NCBI GenBank assembly: GCA_051880035.1
Contig: JBJENE010000004.1
Coordinates: 11,402 to 75,401 of the forward strand
Direction: 5' to 3'
Source: Eshraghiella sp051880035
GTDB lineage: Bacteria; Bacillota; Clostridia; Lachnospirales; Lachnospiraceae
DNA length: 64,000 bases
Part shown: positions 25,817-33,938 of the stretch, piece by piece
Position numbering within the stretch: the first letter of the stretch is position 1
Layout: every line of letters begins with the position of its first letter
Position numbers and translations under genes: made by a program
Notes under the pieces: model-generated
Databases searched by the model: none
What the model was told of the DNA's origin: nothing
What the model saw: only the letters and a program-made list of their open reading frames with translations

Positions 25817-26235
25817 AGCTTTCCTCCAACTGCATCAAAACCCATCCTGACAAGTTCCATAATACGGTCAAATTTCTGTTCAAGATACAAATATCCTATT
25901 AATGCTTCAAAGCCCGTGGCACGGCGGTAATCACCGGACGTTGCATTTTTGGCTTTTGTATAGGAATGGGCATTTCTGCCTCTTTTGTAAACAGAAAGCT
26001 CCTCCTCGGAAAGGGAATCCATTATCTTTTCTATCATGGCAGACTGGGTTCCGGCCTTGGCGTATCTGCTGGCATCCGCATTAAGCTTATTAACGGGCGC
26101 ATTGCCCTTATAAACCAATCCTGTACGGATTATCAGCTCATACACACAATCGCCTATATAAGCCAATGTAAGCGGTGAATAATCCGACACATTAACATCG
26201 GGTAAACCGAATGTGTTTTTCATGGATTCAAACAT
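25813..26235 (-). CDS. mrnC: Mini-ribonuclease III
   Basis: A 140-residue homodimeric RNase III-like nuclease lacking the double-stranded RNA-binding domain, involved in 23S rRNA maturation. The catalytic signature is YSPLTLAYIGDCVYELIIRT, with the second acidic motif in ATGFEALIGYLYLEQK. The ATG at 26233-26235 follows GGAGG by six bases and lies 16 bp after the cysS stop; a longer frame reaches into cysS without a ribosome site and is not supported. Overlaps rlmB. Confidence 0.94.
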   Translation of the reverse strand: MFESMKNTFGLPDVNVSDYSPLTLAYIGDCVYELIIRTGLVYKGNAPVNKLNADASRYAKAGTQSAMIEKIMDSLSEEELSVYKRGRNAHSYTKAKNATSGDYRRATGFEALIGYLYLEQKFDRIMELVRMGFDAVGGKL

Positions 26236-26251
26236 GTATAACCTCCGATTT

Positions 26252-27676
26252 CTATTTAACGACTTCCCAGACCGTACCTTCCCTGGTATCTTTAATTCTG
26301 ATTCCTTTTTCGGCAAGTTCATCCCTTATGGCATCTGCTTTGGCAAAGTCTTTTTCTTTCTTTGCCGCTTTTCTTTCTTCTATCTTTTCAAGAACATATT
26401 TTTCAAGTTCCGTATCTACCGAAGAATCTCCTTCATCGCTTCCCTGCATTCTTGTAAGATTAAGGGATAAAACATAATCAAAGCTCTTTACAAGTTCCAG
26501 CTTTGTTTTATCGTTAAGGTTGCTTCTTAAAACATCATACACAACCGTAATTGCTGAGGAAGTATTAATATCATTGGAAAGTGCCGCCTCAAATAATGCT
26601 CTGTAAGAATCAAAACCTTCTTTATCGATTTCACCTTCATCTTTAAGTTCACCGATTTTTTTAACCAGCTTATTGTAAGCCGTTGCCATATTATCCATTA
26701 CCTCATAGGAAAACTCAAGCGGTTTCCTGTAATGTGACTGAAGGCAGAAAAGTCTGTACACAAGCGGATCATATCCTTTTTCCTCCAGAAGTGATACAGT
26801 AAGGAATTCTCCTTTTGATTTACTCATTTTACCTGATTTGTCATTAAGATGATGTACATGGAACCAGTAGTTGCACCATTTATGTCCCAGATATGATTCA
26901 CTTTGCGCAATTTCATTGGTATGGTGAGGGAAAATATTGTCCACGCCTCCGCAATGAATATCCATATACTCGCCTAAATGCTTCATGCTGATGCAGGAGC
27001 ATTCGATATGCCATCCCGGATATCCCACGCCCCATGGGCTGTCCCATTTAAGCTCCTGATTATCAAATTTTGACTTCGTAAACCATAATACAAAATCTGC
27101 TTTGTTCTTTTTGTTGGTATCCTCACTTACATCATCACGCACACCTACCATCAGTTCTTTTTCACTCTGGCTTGAAAATACATAATAGTCCTTAAGCTTT
27201 GAGGTATCAAAATATACATTGCCGCCTGCAATATATGCATAACCTTTTTTCAGAAGGCTGTCCACCATATTTATGAATTCCGAAATGCAGTTTGTAGCCG
27301 GTTCAACCACATCAGGGCGTTTAATGTTAAGTTTTTCACAATCTGAAAAGAATGCGTCGGTATAGAACTTCGCAATTTCCATTACGGTTTTATGCTCTCT
27401 TTTGGCACCTTTAAGCATTTTGTCCTCGCCTGTGTCCGCATCACTTGTAAGATGGCCCACATCCGTGATATTCATTACACGTTTTACATCATACCCCACA
27501 TAGCGGAGAGTCTTTTCCAGGACATCTTCCATTATATAACTTCTGAGATTGCCTATATGGGCAAAATGGTATACGGTAGGGCCGCAGGTATACATTGCGA
27601 CCTTTCCGTCTTCGTTTGGAATGAATTTCTCTACTTTTCTGGTTAATGTATTAAATAAACTTACTTTATTTTCCAT
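26252..27676 (-). CDS. cysS: Cysteinyl-tRNA synthetase
   Basis: A 474-residue class I synthetase charging tRNA-Cys. Zinc/active-site motifs: MYTCGPTVYHFAHIGNLRS (HIGH-type) with the zinc ligands in the CSCISMKHLGEYMDIHCGG region, and KMSKSKGEF (KMSKS loop). The C-terminal DALR-like and anticodon regions end with KDTREGTVWEVVK. The gene lies directly after cysE with a 16-base overlap, so both are under the cysteine T-box at 28355-28590. Normal length. Confidence 0.98.
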   Translation of the reverse strand: MENKVSLFNTLTRKVEKFIPNEDGKVAMYTCGPTVYHFAHIGNLRSYIMEDVLEKTLRYVGYDVKRVMNITDVGHLTSDADTGEDKMLKGAKREHKTVMEIAKFYTDAFFSDCEKLNIKRPDVVEPATNCISEFINMVDSLLKKGYAYIAGGNVYFDTSKLKDYYVFSSQSEKELMVGVRDDVSEDTNKKNKADFVLWFTKSKFDNQELKWDSPWGVGYPGWHIECSCISMKHLGEYMDIHCGGVDNIFPHHTNEIAQSESYLGHKWCNYWFHVHHLNDKSGKMSKSKGEFLTVSLLEEKGYDPLVYRLFCLQSHYRKPLEFSYEVMDNMATAYNKLVKKIGELKDEGEIDKEGFDSYRALFEAALSNDINTSSAITVVYDVLRSNLNDKTKLELVKSFDYVLSLNLTRMQGSDEGDSSVDTELEKYVLEKIEERKAAKKEKDFAKADAIRDELAEKGIRIKDTREGTVWEVVK

Positions 27677-28332
27677 GATGAATCTCCTACTTTTTCTATA
27701 ATTTTATTAATTGCGGTTTTAAGTTCTTCATTTTCCCGTTTCAGGTTATTTATATCATTGAGAACAGGGTCAGGCAGGTGAACCTGGTCAAGATCGGTAT
27801 TCGGCAGACTTAAATTCTGGCATTTTACAACTCTTCCCGGTATTCCCACCACGGTGGAATTAGGCGGAACTTCTTCAAGCACCACGGAACCAGCTCCTAT
27901 TTTGGAGCCCGCTCCTATCGTAAATGAACCAAGTACTTTGGCTCCGGAGCTTATCATTACATTATCCTCAATTGTCGGATGCCTTTTTCCATGCTCCTTA
28001 CCTGTACCGCCAAGTGTTACGCCCTGATACAGTGTTACATTATCTCCGATTACCGTAGTCTCCCCGATGACAACGCCGTGTCCGTGGTCGATAAAAAATC
28101 CTTTTCCGATTACGGCTCCCGGATGTATCTCAATTCCGTATTTTCTTGCCGCATGCTGGGATATTTTTCTTGCCCTGTAATAATGACCTTTATTGTACAG
28201 TCTGTGGGCCTTACGGTATTTCCATATAGCCCAGAAACACGGGTATAAAAAAACTTCCCAGTCTGATTTAATGGCAGGGTCTCTGTCTTTAATTACTTCT
28301 TTTTCTTCTTTAACATAGTCCCAGAACCTCAT
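27661..28332 (-). CDS. cysE: Serine O-acetyltransferase
   Basis: A 223-residue enzyme that acetylates serine with acetyl-CoA, the first step of cysteine synthesis. An N-terminal helical domain (residues 1-60) is followed by a left-handed beta helix of hexapeptide repeats, with the active-site region HPGAVIGKGFFIDHGHGVVI and the cap GTGKEHGKRHPTIEDNV. A charged, coiled C-terminus (LNDINNLKRENEELKTAINK) is longer than in E. coli. The ATG at 28332 follows GGAGG; upstream codons belong to the T-box leader. It overlaps cysS, so synthesis of cysteine and its tRNA charging are controlled together. Confidence 0.95.
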   Translation of the reverse strand: MRFWDYVKEEKEVIKDRDPAIKSDWEVFLYPCFWAIWKYRKAHRLYNKGHYYRARKISQHAARKYGIEIHPGAVIGKGFFIDHGHGVVIGETTVIGDNVTLYQGVTLGGTGKEHGKRHPTIEDNVMISSGAKVLGSFTIGAGSKIGAGSVVLEEVPPNSTVVGIPGRVVKCQNLSLPNTDLDQVHLPDPVLNDINNLKRENEELKTAINKIIEKVGDSSWKIK

Positions 28333-28354
28333 AATACCTCCAATAAACAACAAA

Positions 28355-28590
28355 GCGGAATTATTCCTCTTCCAGAGACGAATAATTCCGCGGTTCCACT
28401 CTGATAAATCTGCCATACGGCAGAAACTCTCAAAAGCCTATAACGGTGCCGGCCGTAACAGGATACTGATTTCCCCTGTTATACTCAGGAATGCACTTCA
28501 CAACCAATCCGTAAAGTCTGCTTTCAGCCGCCGGCAGACCCTCTCTGTTACTTCAACGGATGCTACTCTCTTCCATCATCGTAATCTTAT
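28355..28590 (-). promoter_or_regulatory. Cysteine-specific T-box leader of cysE-cysS
   Basis: The conserved T-box sequence GTGGAACCGCGG lies at about 28388-28399 on the minus strand (plus-strand CCGCGGTTCCAC). Immediately 3' is a terminator hairpin (28355-28391) with arms GCGGAATTATTC and GAATAATTCCGC, followed by TTTGTTGTTT. Stem I lies upstream and ends near AAGTGCATTCC; the likely specifier is TGC, a Cys codon. An AG-rich box (GAGAGTAG) marks the 5' end. Uncharged tRNA-Cys should favour the antiterminator and switch on cysE-cysS. The specifier was read by eye without folding software. Confidence 0.9.
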
Positions 28591-28636
28591 ATTAGAATAT
28601 TCATAAAAATGTATTTTGTCAACTTCCTTTTAAAAA

Positions 28637-29179
28637 TTATTTTCTGCAGCCGCTGCATCCTTCGCAGCCTCTGTTCATATTCATTACATCTGCATATACA
28701 TAATTTTCTACAGTGGTAAGAAGTGAAACGGCCTGGGCGGCAATTCCTTCCCCGCTTCCGGTAAATCCAAGCCCTTCCTCAGTGGTGGCCTTCACGCTGA
28801 CACTGCTTACAGGAATCTTAAGGGCCTTGGCAATATTCTCACGCATCGTCTCAATGTAAGGTGCCATCTTTGGTCTCTGCGCAATAATGGTACTGTCTAT
28901 ATTTTCAATGATAAAATGTGCATCCGACAGAATATCTCCCACCTTCTCAAGTAAAATAAGGCTTGATATCCCTTTGTACTTCTCATCACTGTCCGGAAAA
29001 TGCTTTCCGATATCTCCGAGAGCCGCAGCTCCCAAAAGGGAATCCATTATTGCATGAAGCAGTACATCCGCATCGGAGTGACCTAAAAGTCCTTTTTCAT
29101 ATGGTATTTCAACTCCTCCGATTATCATTTTACGGTTATCGGTTACGCGATGAACATCATATCCCGTTCCTATTCTCAT
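28637..29179 (-). CDS. ispF: 2-C-methyl-D-erythritol 2,4-cyclodiphosphate synthase
   Basis: IspF of the MEP isoprenoid pathway forms the cyclic diphosphate from CDP-ME-2-phosphate. Motifs: RIGTGYDVHRV at the start, LLGHSDADVLLHAIMDSLLGA (metal-binding His/Asp), DIGKHFPDSDEKYKG and VKATTEEGLGFTGSGEGIAA. The family is usually about 160 residues; this one has 180, with a Cys-rich tail containing NRGCEGCSGCRK that could bind a metal. The ATG at 29179 follows GGAGG. A longer reading frame would run through tRNA-Met and is rejected. Confidence 0.95.
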   Translation of the reverse strand: MRIGTGYDVHRVTDNRKMIIGGVEIPYEKGLLGHSDADVLLHAIMDSLLGAAALGDIGKHFPDSDEKYKGISSLILLEKVGDILSDAHFIIENIDSTIIAQRPKMAPYIETMRENIAKALKIPVSSVSVKATTEEGLGFTGSGEGIAAQAVSLLTTVENYVYADVMNMNRGCEGCSGCRK

Positions 29180-29206
29180 ATATATGCCTCCATGAGCGTT
29201 TTTTTG

Positions 29207-29240
29207 TTTAACAGGAAATTCGGAGGAATTTTCTGTTAAA
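29207..29240 (-). repeat. Long inverted repeat upstream of ispF
   Basis: Fifteen-base arms TTTAACAGGAAATTC and GAATTTTCTGTTAAA (one mismatch) enclose GGAG. In the ispF mRNA the loop would read CUCC, complementary to the GGAGG ribosome site about 30 bases downstream. It may be an RNA hairpin acting on ispF translation or an operator; the sequence alone does not decide. Confidence 0.6.
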
Positions 29241-29244
29241 CAAT

Positions 29245-29276
29245 ATAAAACCCTTAATGCGTAAACACTAAGGGTT
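29245..29276 (-). terminator. Terminator after the tRNA-Val/tRNA-Met pair
   Basis: On the minus strand AACCCTTA (29269-29276) pairs with TAAGGGTT (29249-29256) and is followed by TTATATT. It starts eight bases after the tRNA-Met 3' end. The U-tract is interrupted, so read-through into ispF is possible and could supply its promoter. Confidence 0.65.
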
Positions 29277-29283
29277 CTGTCAG

Positions 29284-29357
29284 TAGCGGAGAAGGGAATC
29301 GAACCCCTGACACCATGGGTATGAACCATGTGCTCTAGCCATCTGAGCTACTCCGCC
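29284..29357 (-). tRNA. tRNA-Met (anticodon CAT)
   Basis: A 74-nt cloverleaf: acceptor GGCGGAG/CTCCGCT (first pair G-U), discriminator A, anticodon stem CATGG/CCATG around loop TTCATAC (anticodon CAT), and T-arm GGGGTTCGATTCCC. The anticodon stem lacks the three G-C pairs of initiator tRNA, so this is an elongator Met. A lysidine-modified Ile tRNA also uses CAT and cannot be fully excluded without comparison. CCA not encoded. Confidence 0.9.
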
Positions 29358-29379
29358 ATATATAATGTTTTGAAGAAGA

Positions 29380-29452
29380 TGGGACCTACAGGGCTCGAAC
29401 CTGTGACCCTCTGCTTGTAAGGCAGATGCTCTCCCAGCTGAGCTAAGATCCC
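29380..29452 (-). tRNA. tRNA-Val (anticodon TAC)
   Basis: A 73-nt cloverleaf: acceptor GGGATCT/AGGTCCC, D-arm AGCTCAGCTGGGAGAGC, anticodon stem TCTGC/GCAGA around loop CTTACAA (anticodon TAC), T-arm ACAGGTTCGAGCCCTGT, discriminator A, CCA not encoded. It is first in a two-tRNA transcript with tRNA-Met 22 bp downstream. Confidence 0.96.
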
Positions 29453-29489
29453 AAAGTCTTGCAGGTCGCTTTTCGCAACCCGCTTTGCC

Positions 29490-29519
29490 ATTATATTATT
29501 ATTAACACCTAAATGTCAA
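29490..29519 (-). promoter_or_regulatory. Strong sigma-A promoter of the tRNA-Val/tRNA-Met unit
   Basis: On the minus strand a perfect -35 TTGACA (29514-29519) and a perfect -10 TATAAT (29490-29495) are separated by 18 bp. A GC-rich discriminator (GGC) follows the -10, typical of growth-rate-controlled stable RNA promoters. Confidence 0.9.
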
Positions 29520-29545
29520 TATCTTTTTTTATTTTTTTGTTATTT

Positions 29546-30667
29546 TTATTTGATAATGTCATCAACAGCTTCCACATCCCATATTATTATGCTTCTGCCG
29601 CCGTCAGCCGTACAGGTCTGGATTGATAAAAGTCCTGCCTCATTAATGTACTCAGCCTTTTCGATTGTATACTCATCAGAAAGATATACATAATTAACCA
29701 TTATACCGTCGGATACACTGTAAAAGCGTAACAGGTTTGAATCATCCGATTCCACACAGGTAAGTATATAAGGGCTTCCCGGATATACCACATAATTATC
29801 CAGTTCCCTTTCATCTTCCATTACAAACCACTGGAAAATTCTTGGCTTCAGTTCCGTATACACCTGAACGGATTTTTCAAGATCTTTTCTGGTAATAATA
29901 TATTCGCTGCCCACACAGGTAATCGAATCCATCTCTTCTTCAAACCAGGTAATCTCCTGCATCTCAATACTCAATCGTGCATATCCTATATAATCATCGG
30001 AACTGATTCTGACAATCAGTGTATCATCGTCCGCTTCCATGCTTTTAAGAAGGATTTTGTATACCTCATCGGAAGCATCATATACCGATACCTCATTCTC
30101 CGTTTCAGCCGTGTATCTGTATACATTACAATCTCCTTCTACAGTATAAAATATACTTTCTCCTCCGTCTGTCACAATCATTGTCTCAGGAGTAAACGAA
30201 AGCTCATGATATTCGTATTTCTCAGCTTTGACATCAATGACACAGAAAACCGACTGTTTCCTGTCATATATATACGGAACTTTGTCCTCTGTCAAAGTCA
30301 TTACCGTTTCTTCGGAAAAAACAGTTTCTTTTATTTCGGTTTCATTTTTGTCCTTACCTTTTGAAATATCGTATGATATTACCATGGAATCATTTTTACC
30401 GGAATAAAGTACAAGAATATTATTATCGCCGTACGGGGTCGAGCAGATTATATCGTACCCTTCAACGGTTACCGTATCCGTAAAGTCATAAAGAGGGGTT
30501 TCTTCATCAAGCAGGACTCCGGCAATAATCTTATCAAAAATTGTCGGGTCGTCATTATTGTTAGCATCGTCCGTCTGTGACTGGTCGACGGGCTTGGTCC
30601 CGCTGTCACAACCGACAAAAAGCAAAGCCACCATAATAACCGGTAATAACCATTTAATCTTTTTCAT
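29546..30667 (-). CDS. Lipoprotein with propeller-like repeats
   Basis: A 373-residue exported lipoprotein: the signal KIKWLLPVIMVALLFVGC ends in the lipobox FVGC, followed by an Asp/Asn-rich linker. The body is made of repeated beta-strand blades (for example VPYIYDRKQSVFCVIDVKAE, ESIFYTVEGDCNVYRYTAET) of the WD40/TolB-like type. It is the last gene of a three-gene set with an ABC exporter membrane protein and its ATPase. The layout resembles the first ABC locus at 3.2-8.7 kb, which also carries a propeller-like surface protein. Function unknown. Confidence 0.7.
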   Translation of the reverse strand: MKKIKWLLPVIMVALLFVGCDSGTKPVDQSQTDDANNNDDPTIFDKIIAGVLLDEETPLYDFTDTVTVEGYDIICSTPYGDNNILVLYSGKNDSMVISYDISKGKDKNETEIKETVFSEETVMTLTEDKVPYIYDRKQSVFCVIDVKAEKYEYHELSFTPETMIVTDGGESIFYTVEGDCNVYRYTAETENEVSVYDASDEVYKILLKSMEADDDTLIVRISSDDYIGYARLSIEMQEITWFEEEMDSITCVGSEYIITRKDLEKSVQVYTELKPRIFQWFVMEDERELDNYVVYPGSPYILTCVESDDSNLLRFYSVSDGIMVNYVYLSDEYTIEKAEYINEAGLLSIQTCTADGGRSIIIWDVEAVDDIIK

Positions 30668-30694
30668 TGCGCTCTTCCTTTCCCCCGGTGCAGT

Positions 30695-32290
30695 TTACCT
30701 GCCCTTAAATGTTCTGCCGCCCATTTTCCTGATAAAAGTAACAGAAACAGCCAGAAAAACACCAAGGAGCAATCCAAGTCCCAGGGTAAAATACAAAACA
30801 GTTGCTTCCACAAAAGTAAATAAATAGCAGATTATGCCCATAAATATGCAAATTGCAGGATACAGACGGCTGTTTAATTTCCTGTTACTGCCGTAAGGCT
30901 TCATCATATAATAAAGGAACAGATGAAAAGCAGTAAAGAAACAGCTTAACAAAAGAATTCCCACGCAGAGACACACCATGGTTACAGGATTGGCTTTTTC
31001 TTTTAAAATCATACCTATAATTCCATAGGACAACGAAAGCCCTGCTGCCGGAATAATGTCAATAAGAATCATGTATCTGAGCCTGATAAGGAAATTTTCC
31101 GCCACTACATCATTATCCCGATACGCCGCATCATGCATTAATCCCGCATCCCAATGATAAAACAAGGCCTTGCAGTTTCTGTACCCGGTCGACATAAAAT
31201 ACATAACCGGCACCAGAACAGGCATTGAATAAGAAATTACCTTGTATATCTGCTCTCCGTATCCAAGCATACATCCCAGTTCGGCTCCGATAAATACCGC
31301 AGCAATTATGAAAAGGCGGTGCATAATTCCTTTAACGAAGAATTTTTTGTTACGGTAAAAAAACATCCTGTTGGTATATTCATGTACAGACTTCTTTGAA
31401 GACACCAAAGTCCTGACCTTATATTCTTCCGGTTCCAAATCGGGAGGTGCCTGTTCTCCTGATTTCATGACATCTTCAGGCTCAATCGAACTGTATTTAT
31501 ATACCTTTGAAGTAATACGGACAAATCCGTTAAAATTCCATACATAATACAGGAATAAAGCTCCTGCAATCAAAATTACTATAAACCATACTTCATTAAA
31601 TATCAGATTGCAGGCATCCGGAACATATCCTCTCATATACGGAACAAAATAAGCAAAAAACAGCGATAAAAGCATTATGGCAATATTAAGTCCCGGTATA
31701 CCGGTAATTGTCTTTCCTGTTGCTCTGTTAAGAAGTATCTGTATGGTCTCACCCATATATCTTGAGAGAACAATTATAATGGTAAGGTATAATGCCCTGA
31801 AAAAATTCATTCCCATTATAACAAAAACAGGCCACAAAATCACAATCTCATACAGGCTTCGGGTAAAAAGTCTTGCACGGAAATAATCCTTCGGATCGGC
31901 CTTAAGCCCCCTTAACATGATATATGACTCATCATCCGGATTAAAAATTACCGAACGGGTAATTGACCCGCAAAAACATGATAACACTATACCAAAATAC
32001 ACAAAACAGTTATCAACATCAAAGCCGTTAGGCCCGATAGCCATGTATCTGACAAACAGCATTCTTGGTATCATAAAAAATACTGCCACATATGCAGTTT
32101 TCTTGATTATTTCAAGCAGCATTCTTATAATAATTCCTGCCGCCACTGCAAATCTGACTTTTTTAATAGACGAATATGTCTTATCTGTTATTTTATTACC
32201 TATGATCGGAAGTCTGCCGAGTCCGTACAAAAGCATATTTGCATCCGAAAGACATCTTCCTCTTATACATTCAAAAAATGTATTTTTCAT
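30695..32290 (-). CDS. Large integral membrane protein, putative ABC exporter subunit
   Basis: A 531-residue protein with about a dozen hydrophobic helices spread over its length (for example ILWPVFVIMGMNFFRALYLT, MILIDIIPAAGLSLSYGIIG) and a cytoplasmic stretch near residues 270-310 (SSIEPEDVMKSGEQAPPDLE). The overall layout matches the putative ABC exporter family found in Clostridia, which always pairs with a small ATPase. The ATPase gene lies 30 bp upstream on the same strand. The starting ATG follows AGGAGG. Substrate unknown. Confidence 0.75.
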   Translation of the reverse strand: MKNTFFECIRGRCLSDANMLLYGLGRLPIIGNKITDKTYSSIKKVRFAVAAGIIIRMLLEIIKKTAYVAVFFMIPRMLFVRYMAIGPNGFDVDNCFVYFGIVLSCFCGSITRSVIFNPDDESYIMLRGLKADPKDYFRARLFTRSLYEIVILWPVFVIMGMNFFRALYLTIIIVLSRYMGETIQILLNRATGKTITGIPGLNIAIMLLSLFFAYFVPYMRGYVPDACNLIFNEVWFIVILIAGALFLYYVWNFNGFVRITSKVYKYSSIEPEDVMKSGEQAPPDLEPEEYKVRTLVSSKKSVHEYTNRMFFYRNKKFFVKGIMHRLFIIAAVFIGAELGCMLGYGEQIYKVISYSMPVLVPVMYFMSTGYRNCKALFYHWDAGLMHDAAYRDNDVVAENFLIRLRYMILIDIIPAAGLSLSYGIIGMILKEKANPVTMVCLCVGILLLSCFFTAFHLFLYYMMKPYGSNRKLNSRLYPAICIFMGIICYLFTFVEATVLYFTLGLGLLLGVFLAVSVTFIRKMGGRTFKGR

Positions 32291-32320
32291 AAGGTCCTCC
32301 TAAGCTTTATTACAATGATA

Positions 32321-32986
32321 TTATACATCCCTGCGCTCCTTCATCTGTTCCCACAGGTTAATGGGATACCCGGTCAGAACACCCTTTTTAAGAAGAACAA
32401 CCTCGTCGCAGATTTCCCCGGCAGCATCCGTATTGTCTGTTGCAATCAGAGTAATAAAATGTCCCTTATTCTCCCAAAGAAACTCCTTAAGAATACTTTC
32501 AGTATACTTCTTCCCTTCAAACGGTTCATCAATAAGTATAATCCATGGATCTGTTATGAGTAATATTATAAGCTGTAACCTGAACTTCTGTTCATCGGTA
32601 TAATCATGAATCAGTTTGCCTGCAGTCTCTTTATCCAACCCTGCAGCCGGTAAATACTCTTCTGCGGACTTTTCTTCTGCGGAATGCAAATCAAGACAGT
32701 ATTTTATATATTCTGCACCTGTCATAAAATCAGGCAGTACCGGATTTGCAAAAATTTCTCCTATATATCTGTAATCAGGCTTAAAGCTTTCTCTCAGGTC
32801 ATCGATTTCCACTTTCCCGCCATCCGGCACAATTTCTCCCGAAATACACTTAAGAAGTGTTGTTTTACCGGCATCTTTAATACCGGAAATGCAATAAACC
32901 TTTCCGCTTTCAAATGTATATCCTGCTCCGTTAAGTATTGTTACTTCGTCAAAGCTTTTTCTTATATCTCTAATCTTTAGTTTCAA
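32321..32986 (-). CDS. ABC transporter ATP-binding protein with degenerate signature
   Basis: A compact 221-residue ATPase. Walker A is GIKDAGKTTL and Walker B IILIDEPFEG. The LSGGQ signature is replaced by YTDEQKFRLQ, so hydrolysis may be slow or need a partner. The start is TTG at 32986, 12 bases after GGAGG; a longer frame to 33241 overlaps the promoter of the divergent PAP2 gene and is rejected. It is first in the set ATPase, membrane exporter, propeller lipoprotein. Confidence 0.8.
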   Translation of the reverse strand: MKLKIRDIRKSFDEVTILNGAGYTFESGKVYCISGIKDAGKTTLLKCISGEIVPDGGKVEIDDLRESFKPDYRYIGEIFANPVLPDFMTGAEYIKYCLDLHSAEEKSAEEYLPAAGLDKETAGKLIHDYTDEQKFRLQLIILLITDPWIILIDEPFEGKKYTESILKEFLWENKGHFITLIATDNTDAAGEICDEVVLLKKGVLTGYPINLWEQMKERRDV

Positions 32987-33164
32987 AACAATTCCTCCAC
33001 ATAATCCGTGCAATGCAAAAAACAGATGCACAACCATTAATATTTTATCATTATCCCCGCTTTTTGTAAATGTGAAACTGATTTGCATTTTTTGGGTATA
33101 ACTTGAGACCGGTTCGGGCCGGGTGCAGACTTCTCTGCGTGGTGGGGCGGGGAGCAATTTATTG

Positions 33165-33194
33165 TTGAGTTTTGGTCCTGTACTGTGATATAAT
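33165..33194 (+). promoter_or_regulatory. Promoter of the PAP2-family gene
   Basis: -35 TTGAGT (33165-33170) and a perfect -10 TATAAT (33189-33194) are 18 bp apart, with TG upstream of the -10. The flanking segment 33100-33155 is unusually G-rich for this window but holds no gene that I can support. Confidence 0.75.
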
Positions 33195-33224
33195 TCCTTC
33201 CATGTAATGTAAAGGAGGACCATT

Positions 33225-33878
33225 ATGAAACAGTTTTTCAAAAAATGGTGGCATATCCTGTTTGGATTATACCTTTTTATTTATTTTCCGTGCTTTCAGT
33301 ATCTGGAAGCTACAGTTACAACCGAATATAATCTTATTCATTGCCGTTTAGATGATTTAATTCCTTTTTGTGAATATTTTATAATTCCGTATTATTTCTG
33401 GTTTGTTCTTGTAGCCGTTGCCTGTGCGTATTTTTTCTTCCGCTCACAGCAGGAAAGCGTCCGCATGAGCTGCTATCTTATAATAGGAATGACTATTGCG
33501 GTAATTACTTTTTTTGTATTTCCAAGCGGTCTTGGCGATATAAGGCCAACAGAATTTGAGCGGGACAACTTCTGTACCGATCTGGTTAAAATACTTTATT
33601 CAATGGACACCTCCACAAATGTGCTTCCGAGCCTTCATGTATACAATACTCTTGTGGTTGCGGTTGCGGTATTTAAATCAAAAACATTCGGAAAACACCA
33701 TACAACAGCTAAGATCATTATTTCGATTATTGCGGTTCTGATATGTGCTTCCACAGTATTTTTAAAACAGCATTCAATATATGATGTTATCGCAGGATTT
33801 GGCCTTGCCGCTGTTTTGTATCCTTTTATATATGTAATCGGACCGATTCCAAAAATCTGTTCACAAAAGGCTGATTGA
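33225..33878 (+). CDS. PAP2-superfamily membrane phosphatase
   Basis: A 217-residue membrane protein with about six helices. The PAP2 active-site motifs are visible: SMDSTNVLPSLHVY is close to the consensus PSxH box (here DTSTNVLPSLHVYNT) and the third motif is KQHSIYDVIAGFG (SxxxHxxxD type). Members dephosphorylate lipid phosphates such as undecaprenyl diphosphate or phosphatidic acid, or transfer phospho-head groups. The first motif (KxxxxxxRP) is represented by the GLGDIRPTEFERD region. It is a single-gene unit with its own promoter and a shared terminator. Substrate not determined. Confidence 0.85.
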   Translation: MKQFFKKWWHILFGLYLFIYFPCFQYLEATVTTEYNLIHCRLDDLIPFCEYFIIPYYFWFVLVAVACAYFFFRSQQESVRMSCYLIIGMTIAVITFFVFPSGLGDIRPTEFERDNFCTDLVKILYSMDTSTNVLPSLHVYNTLVVAVAVFKSKTFGKHHTTAKIIISIIAVLICASTVFLKQHSIYDVIAGFGLAAVLYPFIYVIGPIPKICSQKAD

Positions 33879-33886
33879 TAAGCAGA

Positions 33887-33937
33887 AAAAATCCGTCATC
33901 AGAAAGACTTTTTAAAGTTGCTGATGACGGATTAATT
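33887..33937. terminator. Bidirectional terminator between convergent PAP2 and GT2 genes
   Basis: ATCCGTCATCAG (33891-33902) and CTGATGACGGAT (33921-33932) are perfect 12-base arms. TTTTT follows on the plus strand and TTTTTT on the minus strand, so the hairpin can end both transcripts. Confidence 0.92.
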
Positions 33938-33938
33938 T

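Noticed and set aside
28637..29329. Long form of IspF starting at 29329
   Set aside because: The extra 50 codons run through tRNA-Met and a terminator hairpin; the ATG at 29179 has a GGAGG site.
33100..33155. G-quadruplex or functional G-rich element
   Set aside because: The G-runs are short and irregular, and nothing else supports a function.
32987..33241. N-terminal extension of the small ABC ATPase
   Set aside because: It overlaps the promoter and start of the divergent PAP2 gene and has no homology; the TTG at 32986 has GGAGG upstream.
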